Shown here: one piece after another, positions 7,927 to 13,321 of the stretch
How the letters are laid out: each line of letters opens with the position of its first letter
Numbering within the stretch: position 1 is the first letter of the stretch
Assembly: GCA_945888565.1 (NCBI GenBank)
Contig: CAMDAL010000027.1
Span: 1 to 18,137, forward strand
DNA length: 18,137 bases
Reading direction: 5' to 3'
DNA from: Devosia equisanguinis
GTDB lineage: Bacteria > Pseudomonadota > Alphaproteobacteria > Rhizobiales > Devosiaceae
Translations under genes and position numbers: made by a program
The notes under the pieces: model-generated
What the model was told of the DNA's origin: nothing
Databases searched by the model: none
What the model saw: only the letters and a program-made list of their open reading frames with translations

Positions 7927-7952
7927 AACGCCGGCCTGTGACAGCCGGCGTT
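7927..7952 (-). terminator. Hairpin terminator between convergent hydrolase and DUF992 genes
   Basis: AACGCCGGC (7927-7935) pairs with GCCGGCGTT (7944-7952) around eight bases. Read on the minus strand the stem runs into a T-rich GTTTGTGTTTTC, so it fits best as the terminator of the DUF992 gene. AAACAC (7920-7925) and GTGTTT (7960-7965) can extend the stem past a bulge. It may also stop transcription from the hydrolase side, though the plus-strand tail (TTCATCTTGG) is poorer. The gap between the two genes (7820-8011) holds nothing else I can support. Confidence 0.7.
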
Positions 7953-8011
7953 CATCTTGGTGTTTGTCGCAGCCGAACGCGTTCAGAAAGCGTTCAGCTT
8001 CATGGCGAAAA

Positions 8012-8476
8012 TCAGTACAGGGTAAGGCCGGAGAAGGCGACCGAGTAGTTGAGGCCGGTCTGGCCCTGGATCGACCACGGCTGCAGCGCGAAGCCGCGCT
8101 TCGAGCCGCCGATGAGCCAGTTGCCGCCAAGGCCGACGCCGATGGTGGCCTCAGCCGAGCCGCCGACATAGGTACCGGCGAGCGAGCCCGGGCCGTACTT
8201 GGTCGACGAGCCGGAGAACACCAGCCAGACGATCTCGGTCTGGCCGGTCACGCCGATGTCGATGCCGAGCTTCTTGATGTTGCCGTTGTAGTATTCGGTC
8301 TTCTTGCCGGAGCGCTTGAAGGCGCACTCCATGTCCTTGGACGAGCCGATGATGAAACCGATGCCGCCTTCAACGGAGCAGGTCAGCACGCCGACCTTCA
8401 CCTGGGCGTCGGCCATGGCGGCGCCGGGAGCAGCGATCATAAGGGCGGCAGCGGCCGCAGCGAGAAGCTTCTTCAT
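8012..8476 (-). CDS. DUF992 family secreted protein
   Basis: A 154-residue protein of the DUF992 family (PF06186), which is common in Rhizobiales and has no assigned function. A Sec signal peptide is clear (MKKLLAAAAAALMIAAPGAA, probable cut after AMA). The mature part starts with the family's VGVLTCSVEGGIGFIIGSS, followed by DMECAFK. The two Cys could form a disulfide. The C-terminal half is Gly-rich and beta-like (GVGLGGNWLIGGSKRGFALQ), suggesting an envelope protein. The frame is open upstream to 8617, but the signal peptide and GAGGG spaced seven bases from the ATG fix the start at 8476. It has its own hairpin terminator at 7927-7952 and an unusually structured upstream region. Confidence 0.9.
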   Translation of the reverse strand: MKKLLAAAAAALMIAAPGAAMADAQVKVGVLTCSVEGGIGFIIGSSKDMECAFKRSGKKTEYYNGNIKKLGIDIGVTGQTEIVWLVFSGSSTKYGPGSLAGTYVGGSAEATIGVGLGGNWLIGGSKRGFALQPWSIQGQTGLNYSVAFSGLTLY

Positions 8477-8509
8477 GTGTTTTCCCTCAGGGGTTGACGC
8501 GTTTGAACG

Positions 8510-8555
8510 AGAACCCTTGCGGGTTCTGGAGTGTGGCCGTCTCCGCAAACGGCCA
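8510..8555 (-). promoter_or_regulatory. Two hairpins upstream of the DUF992 gene, one with a GNRA loop
   Basis: Read on the minus strand, ACGGCCA can pair with TGGCCGT (8549-8555 with 8534-8540) around eight bases. It is followed by a perfect AGAACCC-GCAA-GGGTTCT hairpin (8510-8527), whose loop is a GNRA tetraloop if transcribed. The second hairpin ends 33 bases before the start codon. Neither is followed by a T-run, so a leader stabilising or regulating the mRNA is more likely than a terminator. I could not find a convincing promoter to fix the transcript start. Confidence 0.45.
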
Positions 8556-8612
8556 TATGCCTCGTTCATACCGGTCAATAGCACGAACAAGGCGAGAGTC
8601 TGGCGGCCAGTT

Positions 8613-8642
8613 AACAAAAACGCCGCCCTTTTGAGGCGGCGT
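8613..8642 (-). terminator. Rho-independent terminator of rpsU
   Basis: On the minus strand ACGCCGCC (8642-8635) pairs with GGCGGCGT (8627-8620) around a seven-base loop. TTTTTGTT follows directly, a standard GC stem plus T-run. It lies 24 bases after the rpsU stop and separates rpsU from the DUF992 gene. Confidence 0.85.
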
Positions 8643-8665
8643 CTCTGAATACAGTCTGAATGCTC

Positions 8666-8908
8666 CTACGCCCGCGCGGGGCGTGCTGCAGCCGCCGGGG
8701 CGGGCAGGCCGCCTTCGCGCTGAGCGCGCTTGCGGGCGAGCTTGCGGGCGCGGCGCACGGCCTCGGCCTTCTGGCGCGCCTTCTTCTCCGACGGCTTCTC
8801 GTAGTAGTTGCGAAGCTTCATCTCGCGGAAGACACCTTCGCGCTGGAGCTTCTTCTTCAGTGCGCGCAGCGCCTGATCCACATTGTTATCGCGAACAACT
8901 ACTTGCAA
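8666..8908 (-). CDS. rpsU: 30S ribosomal protein S21
   Basis: Small-subunit ribosomal protein bS21, which helps mRNA selection at initiation. The sequence VVVRDNNVDQALRALKKKLQ, then REMKLRNYYEKPSEKKARQK, is diagnostic. No ATG is in frame at the N-terminus. Two TTG codons are candidates (8912-8914 and 8906-8908). I chose the inner one because GAAGGG at 8917-8922 lies eight bases before it but only two before the outer one, and because S21 proteins usually begin MQV. The product is 80 residues, a little longer than the usual 70-75, with an Ala/Pro/Arg-rich C-terminus. It has its own promoter and terminator and is probably monocistronic. Confidence 0.95.
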   Translation of the reverse strand: MQVVVRDNNVDQALRALKKKLQREGVFREMKLRNYYEKPSEKKARQKAEAVRRARKLARKRAQREGGLPAPAAAARPARA

Positions 8909-8993
8909 GCGCAACGCCCTTCATCACGTCAGGTTTGTTAGAATGAAGCGCCAATGAGGCGCCGCCCGGCCGCAGCCGATCTTGGTGGGCGGC

Positions 8994-9022
8994 TATATAA
9001 ACCTAACGATTTGGCTTGTCCA
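8994..9022 (-). promoter_or_regulatory. Sigma70-type promoter of rpsU
   Basis: On the minus strand TGGACA (9017-9022), a 17-base spacer and TATATA (8994-8999) form a good housekeeping promoter. Transcription would start near 8987, giving a leader of about 80 bases. The bases right after the -10 are all G/C (GCCGCCC), a discriminator type associated with stringent (ppGpp) control of ribosomal genes. The leader contains a small GCGCC-loop-GGCGC hairpin (8948-8962). Confidence 0.65.
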
Positions 9023-9045
9023 CACCGTGCGCGCGCTGAAAGCGC

Positions 9046-10134
9046 TCATTTCGCACGCTTTTTGGTGGTGATCCGGTTGATATGTCCCATCTTCCGACCC
9101 TTGCGTGTCTCGGCCTTGCCGTAGGCATGCGGGCGACTCGCAACACCCAGCCCGCCGGGGATCGCATCGATCTCGTCGCCGATCAGGTTCTCCATCACCA
9201 CGTCGGCCAGCCGGGTCGGGTCGCCCAGCGGCCAGCCGGCAATGGCGCGGATATGCTGCTCGAACTGGTCGGTGATCGCGACGGCCTCGGTCCAGTGCCC
9301 CGAATTGTGCACCCGTGGGGCGATCTCGTTGACCAGCAGCTTGCCGCCCTCGAGGACGAAGAACTCGACCCCCAGCACGCCGACATAGTCGAGCGCCGTG
9401 ACGATTTCGCCGGCGATCTCGATGGCCCGGGCGGCTGTCTTGCCCTTGATGTCAGCCGGAACTGTCGAGGTCTTGAGGATATGGTTGCGGTGGACGTTCT
9501 CGGCCGGCTCGAACGCCGCGACCGCGCCATCGAGCCCACGCGCCACGATCACCGAAATCTCGCGCTCGAAGGCGATGAAGGCCTCCAGCACCAGAGGCTT
9601 GGGGCTGAGCAACTCCCAGGCGAGGGCGGCGTCCTCCATGTTGTGAACGATCTTCTGGCCCTTGCCGTCATAGCCGAGCCGGGTGGTCTTCAGCACGGCG
9701 GGCGCGCCGAGTTCCTCCAGCTCCGCTTCGAGCCGGTCGAGGTCGGTGATCGCCGCGAAGGGGGCCACCGGGATGCGGTTGATCGACAGGAACGCCTTCT
9801 CTGCCAACCGATCCTGCGACACGGCGAGTGCGTTGGCGCCTGGACGCAGCGGCTTGAGACTGCTGAGGAATTCGGCGGTGTGCGCCGGGACGTTCTCGAA
9901 CTCGTAGGTGATGACGTCCACCGAAGCGGCGAAGGCGGCGAGGGCGGCCTCGTCGGCGTAGGCGGCCACCGTCTTGTTTGGCGTCACGTCGAAGGCGGGG
10001 CTCGCCTCGTCCGGGCAATAGATGTGGGTCTTCATACCCAGGCGGGCGGCAGCAAGCGCCAGCATGCGACCGAGTTGGCCGCCACCAAGGATACCGATGG
10101 TGCTGCCCATCGGCAGCGGGGTATGGCTAGACAT
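9046..10134 (-). CDS. purK: 5-(carboxyamino)imidazole ribonucleotide synthase
   Basis: PurK carboxylates AIR to N5-CAIR with ATP and bicarbonate in de novo purine synthesis. The 362-residue protein has normal length and ATP-grasp layout: GILGGGQLGRML near residues 14-25, YEFENVP, the ATP-binding KTTRLGYDGKGQ, EREISVI, and the metal-site NEIAPRVHNSGHWT. It ends with HAYGKAETRKGRKMGHIN. The start codon lies inside the end of purE (8-base overlap, 10127-10134), and no good ribosome-binding site is seen, so translation is probably coupled to purE. A second in-frame ATG eight codons later is possible. Beyond the stop there is only a short GC hairpin (9033-9045) with no T-run. Confidence 0.96.
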   Translation of the reverse strand: MSSHTPLPMGSTIGILGGGQLGRMLALAAARLGMKTHIYCPDEASPAFDVTPNKTVAAYADEAALAAFAASVDVITYEFENVPAHTAEFLSSLKPLRPGANALAVSQDRLAEKAFLSINRIPVAPFAAITDLDRLEAELEELGAPAVLKTTRLGYDGKGQKIVHNMEDAALAWELLSPKPLVLEAFIAFEREISVIVARGLDGAVAAFEPAENVHRNHILKTSTVPADIKGKTAARAIEIAGEIVTALDYVGVLGVEFFVLEGGKLLVNEIAPRVHNSGHWTEAVAITDQFEQHIRAIAGWPLGDPTRLADVVMENLIGDEIDAIPGGLGVASRPHAYGKAETRKGRKMGHINRITTKKRAK

Positions 10135-10621
10135 CGTCGGAGGGGAACTCGGCTACTGCATTGGTCTGGTCGGCGCGGAAATCATCCAGCGCCTGGGCGA
10201 TTTCGGGATCGGACAGTGCAAGAATCGCAGCGGCCATCAGGGCGGCGTTGATCGCTCCGGCGCGGCCGATGGCCAGTGTGCCGACTGGAATGCCCGGCGG
10301 CATCTGCACGATCGAGAGCAGCGAATCTTCGCCACCCAGTGCCTTGGTCTCGGCTGGCACGCCGAGCACGGGCAGGGGGGTGAGCGCCGCGACCATGCCG
10401 GGGAGATGGGCCGCGCCGCCGGCCGAGGCGATGATGACCTTGAAGCCCTCGGCCCTTGCCCCCCTGGCGAATCGGTACATGCGCTCCGGCGTACGGTGGG
10501 CGGAGACGATCCGCGCCTCGTAGTCGATCTTCAGCGCGTCGAGCGTTTCGGCGGCATGCCGCAGGTTCGGCCAGTCGGACTGGCTGCCCATGACGATGGC
10601 GACGGGTGGCGAGGTCGGCAC
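10127..10621 (-). CDS. purE: N5-carboxyaminoimidazole ribonucleotide mutase
   Basis: PurE converts N5-CAIR to CAIR, the step after PurK, in the cytoplasm. The class I PurE motifs are present: VAIVMGSQSDWPNLRHA near the N-terminus, SAHRTPERM, and SAGGAAHLPGM. I place the start at the GTG at 10619-10621, which follows GGGGGA at a six-base spacing and gives the usual N-terminus (164 residues). A TTG 12 codons upstream (10657) extends the frame with residues that do not look like the family. The purE-purK order with overlap is the common operon. No purine riboswitch was seen in the short space before it. Confidence 0.95.
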   Translation of the reverse strand: MPTSPPVAIVMGSQSDWPNLRHAAETLDALKIDYEARIVSAHRTPERMYRFARGARAEGFKVIIASAGGAAHLPGMVAALTPLPVLGVPAETKALGGEDSLLSIVQMPPGIPVGTLAIGRAGAINAALMAAAILALSDPEIAQALDDFRADQTNAVAEFPSDDV

Positions 10622-10689
10622 GGCTTGTCCCCCGGTAGCGCTGGCCAGTAGAACCAACCCTTAGGTGGCGCTGCCCGCAAGTGCAAGCG

Positions 10690-11406
10690 TCAGGCAGCGC
10701 TCGGCGCCGGATCGAGCGCGCAGGCAAGCGCTTCGAGCATACTGCGGTCCACCAGTTCGATCGATCCTTCCGGCAGCCCCAGGATGCGGTCAATCACCGT
10801 CGCGAGGTACAGCATCTTGGCTTGCAGCCTCTCTGCAAGCTGGCGGAACTGGGCGGCATCGCGAGTATGGTAGAGCTCGGCCAGCAGCGGGCGGTGCGAC
10901 GACATCAGGTGCATGATGGTCTCCGCAGCGCCTTCAGGATCGGGCGTGTCGAAAGTCTGTTCGGCGACCCCCTCGACGATGATTCGCGTGAGGATGGGGC
11001 GCACGACCTCCGTCACGGCGCGGTGCGTCTTCTCGTAGAGCTGGAGGTTCTCGGCCCGGAACAACGGCTCGAACGTGGCACGTAGTTCGGCCACGTTGTC
11101 CACCTTGTGACGGCGCATGGTGCCCATGAAGGCAGTGAGCCGCGAGAACGCGTCCATGGTCGGGTCGCGAAGCAGGGCGTCGGCCTGCGCCGCCGTCGTC
11201 TTGGCAAAGCGGCAGGCGAGGGCCTCGAGCAGGTCCTCCTTGGAATTGAAGTAGTGGTAGAAGGCGCCCTTGCTGACGCCCAGCTCGGCGATGATCTGGG
11301 CCACCGAAGTGCCATCATAGCCATTGCGGGCGAACAGGCGCTGGGCGACGTCAAGCAGTTCGTCCCGCAGCGCGGGCGCTGGCCTTACAATATGCGGAAA
11401 CGGCAT
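10690..11406 (-). CDS. TetR family transcriptional regulator
   Basis: A 238-residue regulator with an N-terminal TetR helix-turn-helix at about residues 12-60 (DVAQRLFARNGYDGTSVAQI, then ELGVSKGAFYHYFNSKEDLLEAL). A helical ligand-binding and dimer domain of unassigned specificity follows. The frame is open upstream to 11490, but the ATG at 11406 is preceded by GGGAGAG and begins just before the conserved domain, so I use it. It may repress itself, because a perfect palindrome sits 19 bases before the start on a promoter-like sequence. Its stop lies 68 bases before the purE start on the same strand, so read-through into purEK is possible. No efflux or enzyme gene is divergent from it to suggest a ligand. 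Confidence 0.92.
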   Translation of the reverse strand: MPFPHIVRPAPALRDELLDVAQRLFARNGYDGTSVAQIIAELGVSKGAFYHYFNSKEDLLEALACRFAKTTAAQADALLRDPTMDAFSRLTAFMGTMRRHKVDNVAELRATFEPLFRAENLQLYEKTHRAVTEVVRPILTRIIVEGVAEQTFDTPDPEGAAETIMHLMSSHRPLLAELYHTRDAAQFRQLAERLQAKMLYLATVIDRILGLPEGSIELVDRSMLEALACALDPAPSAA

Positions 11407-11424
11407 CCGAACTCTCCCGGGCCA

Positions 11425-11443
11425 GACCGACCGACGGTCGGTC
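11425..11443. promoter_or_regulatory. Palindromic TetR-type operator
   Basis: GACCGACCG-A-CGGTCGGTC is a perfect 9-bp inverted repeat with a one-base centre. Palindromes built on ACCGACCG/CGGTCGGT are typical TetR-family operators. It lies between the regulator's promoter-like element and its ribosome-binding site, so binding would block its own transcription. Confidence 0.75.
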
Positions 11444-11471
11444 ATGTGATCCCGTTGTGCGGACATGTCAA
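11444..11471 (-). promoter_or_regulatory. Probable promoter of the TetR gene
   Basis: A perfect -35 hexamer TTGACA lies at 11466-11471 on the minus strand. A 16-base spacer leads to TCACAT (11444-11449), a weak -10. The palindromic operator starts directly after it, covering the expected start point. Confidence 0.45.
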
Positions 11472-11511
11472 ATGCAAAGTCCTGCGTCACTCTGTCTGGA
11501 CGCGTCTGCCA

Positions 11512-11727
11512 CTACGCGATGATGTCGGGGAGCAGGATGTTCTCAAGCTGCACAATGCGATCTTTCAGCGCCAGCTTTCGCTTCTTCATGCGCTGAATCA
11601 GCATCTGGTTGGCATATCCAGAGGTCATGAGGGTGTGGATTGCCGTATCCAGGTCGGCGTGCTCCTGGCGCTTTGTCGCCAGTTCGAGCCCGAGGGCCGC
11701 TTCCTGTTCCTTGGTAAGTGGCAGCAT
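11512..11727 (-). CDS. YdcH/DUF465 family small coiled protein
   Basis: A small helical protein of the DUF465 (PF04325, YdcH) family, whose function is unknown. The family pattern is clear: KRQEHADLDTAIHTLM, then LIQRMKKRKLALKDRIVQLE, a helical hairpin that probably self-associates. From the ATG at 11727 it has 71 residues, normal for the family. A GTG at 11763 is also in frame and would add 12 residues. Neither start has a good ribosome-binding site, so the N-terminus is uncertain. A second DUF465 gene is divergent from it 180 bases away. Confidence 0.88.
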   Translation of the reverse strand: MLPLTKEQEAALGLELATKRQEHADLDTAIHTLMTSGYANQMLIQRMKKRKLALKDRIVQLENILLPDIIA

Positions 11728-11907
11728 GGAGCCGCTACGCAGTCCTTCAAAAAGGGCCTTCACGCCCGGTTACGAAGGGTTAACCTAGCCCACCGAGAAT
11801 TGCACATAGTTTCGTTCACAAGGTCGAGTGTTGCCCGATTGCCAAATGGACGGCGCGTGAATTTTTTGTGACGATGAGTCGTTCGAAACAGCTGCGGAGG
11901 AAGTTGA

Positions 11908-12081
11908 ATGACGACCGAAGGCCACATGGAGGCGCTCACGCGCCGCCACCGCGAACTCGCCCGGAAGATCGAGGACGAGCTCAACCACCCCAGCCACGAC
12001 GACCTCTACATCGTATCCCTCAAGCGCAAGAAGCTGGAAATCAAGGACGAGTTGGCGAAGCTTCAGATGAGCGACGCCTGA
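11908..12081 (+). CDS. Second, very small YdcH/DUF465 protein (57 aa)
   Basis: A 57-residue gene that simple length cut-offs would miss. It starts with ATG at 11908, seven bases after GGAGG (11896-11900), and ends with TGA at 12079-12081. The product begins MTTEGHMEALTRRHRELARK, has a short HPSHDD turn, then LYIVSLKRKKLEIKDELAKL, which matches the DUF465 helix-turn-helix with the conserved LKRKKL.IKDE. It is predicted to be cytoplasmic and highly charged. It is followed by a hairpin terminator at 12109-12136, so it is probably transcribed alone. Confidence 0.87.
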   Translation: MTTEGHMEALTRRHRELARKIEDELNHPSHDDLYIVSLKRKKLEIKDELAKLQMSDA

Positions 12082-12108
12082 GAAACCAAAGTTCCACTAC
12101 GCGTAATG

Positions 12109-12136
12109 AAGGCCACGGCACCCGCCGCGGCCTTTT
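12109..12136 (+). terminator. Terminator after the small DUF465 gene
   Basis: AAGGCCACGGC (12109-12119) pairs with GCCGCGGCCTT (12124-12134) with one mismatch and a four-base loop, ending in TTTTC. It lies 27 bases after the stop. The VOC gene on the other strand ends at its edge, so it may work in both directions. Confidence 0.7.
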
Positions 12137-12522
12137 CATTTGAAGTCGTTGATCTCGAACCAGTAGCCGTTGGGGTCCTGGACGAAGACCGCGCGCATTC
12201 CATCGGGCCGCACGTTCACTTCGCCGGCTACCCCGGCCATGTTGGAGAAGGCGACGCCGGTTGTACGGAAGTGCGCGATTGCGGCGTCCAGGTCTGGGGC
12301 GGAGAGCGCGATGTGCGTGCGTTTTTCCACGAAAGTGCGTGAAATGTCGCCAGCCTGGATGTGGAAGCGCTGGGCATTGCCGAACTCGAACCAGCGGATG
12401 TGCCCGCCACCCATCGGGTCGGGAACCTCGCGGATCTGCAGCACCTCGGTGAGGAACCTTGCTGTCTCGTCGAGGTCGCGGACGAGCAGCGCGATATGGT
12501 CCAGCCGGTACTCGATGGTCAT
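12136..12522 (-). CDS. VOC family (glyoxalase-fold) protein
   Basis: A 128-residue protein of the vicinal oxygen chelate superfamily (glyoxalase/bleomycin resistance/dioxygenase fold). Two beta-alpha-beta-beta-beta modules are visible, starting YRLDHIALLVRDLDETARFL and KRTHIALSAPDLDAAIAHF. His9, His70 and Glu123 (in YWFEIND) lie where the family's metal ligands usually are. QDPNGYWFEI is typical of the second module. The reaction cannot be told from sequence. The frame is open far upstream, but the ATG at 12522 overlaps the stop of the exporter gene as ATGA, which sets the start. It is the last gene of a likely antiporter-exporter-VOC operon. Confidence 0.93.
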   Translation of the reverse strand: MTIEYRLDHIALLVRDLDETARFLTEVLQIREVPDPMGGGHIRWFEFGNAQRFHIQAGDISRTFVEKRTHIALSAPDLDAAIAHFRTTGVAFSNMAGVAGEVNVRPDGMRAVFVQDPNGYWFEINDFK

Positions 12523-13289
12523 GCTGCCGCTCCGGAGAAGAAGACGCCCATGGCCCCCTTGTAGATGATGTAGAGGGCGAGGAGAAAGACCAGCCAGTAG
12601 GTCAACTGGTAGAAGCGCTTCACCGAGATGCGGCGCACCAGCCAGACGCCGGTGACCACGCCGGCGATGGCGAGCGGTGCGAGAAATGCAGCGGTGGAGA
12701 GGTTCGCGACGTTGAGCTGCCCGAGGAAGAAATAGGGCACGAGCTTGGCGGTGTTGACGATGGCGAAAAAGAACGCCGTCGTGCCCGAGAAGGCCACGGG
12801 TGTCAGCCGCTGCGGCAGGACGTAGATCTGGAACGGCGGACCGCCTGTATGGCTGATGAAGCTGGTGAAGCCAGCGAGGCCGCCCCAGGTGGCGCCCCAG
12901 CCCTTGGAGGGGGGCAGGCCCTCGAGCTTCTTCCGGATCGGCAGAAGGGCATCGAGAATGAACAGCAGCGTCAGGATACCGACGAAGAGCAGCACCATGT
13001 CGTCGGATACGAAGCTCCAGAGCAGCCAGCCGATGGCGGTGCCTATGAAGGCGCCGGGGAGCATGATCCACAGGATGCGCCAGTCGGCATCCTTGCGGTA
13101 GGTCCACACGGCGATGGCGTCCATTACCAGCAGCAGCGGCAGCATCATGCCTGCGGCCTCGCGCGCGGGCATGACGAGCGACAGCAGCGGCACCCCGACC
13201 AGCCCCAGGCTGCCCACCAGCCCCGACTTGCTCAGGGCAACGATGATGACGGCCAGGACAGCGATGGCCCAGAAATAGATATCGTGCAT
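12519..13289 (-). CDS. TauE/SafE family sulfite/anion exporter
   Basis: A 256-residue inner-membrane protein of the TauE/SafE (PF01925) family, proposed to export sulfite, sulfoacetate or related anions. About seven to eight hydrophobic segments are seen. The two-repeat layout is typical: the first repeat contains SKSGLVGSLGLVGVPLLSL, and the second has GFTSFISHTGGPPFQIYVL. The latter's HTGGPP signature is characteristic. The true substrate cannot be assigned. It begins 32 bases after the antiporter stop and overlaps the VOC start by four bases, so the three genes are likely co-transcribed. No good ribosome-binding site precedes the ATG. Confidence 0.93.
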   Translation of the reverse strand: MHDIYFWAIAVLAVIIVALSKSGLVGSLGLVGVPLLSLVMPAREAAGMMLPLLLVMDAIAVWTYRKDADWRILWIMLPGAFIGTAIGWLLWSFVSDDMVLLFVGILTLLFILDALLPIRKKLEGLPPSKGWGATWGGLAGFTSFISHTGGPPFQIYVLPQRLTPVAFSGTTAFFFAIVNTAKLVPYFFLGQLNVANLSTAAFLAPLAIAGVVTGVWLVRRISVKRFYQLTYWLVFLLALYIIYKGAMGVFFSGAAA

Positions 13290-13321
13290 TTGGGAGAGTT
13301 ACGCCGGCGGGAAAATCGGCG

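Noticed and set aside
7886..8011. A short GTG-started frame on the plus strand after GGAGAC
   Set aside because: It runs through the 7927-7952 terminator hairpin and then antisense to the DUF992 gene. Its product has no recognisable features.
9033..9045. GCGCT-GAA-AGCGC hairpin after purK as a terminator
   Set aside because: The stem is only 5 bp with a three-base loop and no T-run on either side.
9082..10251. A 389-codon open frame on the plus strand
   Set aside because: It is antisense to purK and purE, whose motifs are complete.
10622..10689. Purine riboswitch or PurR-type operator before purE
   Set aside because: The 68-base space is too short for a purine riboswitch, and I saw no conserved aptamer core or palindrome.
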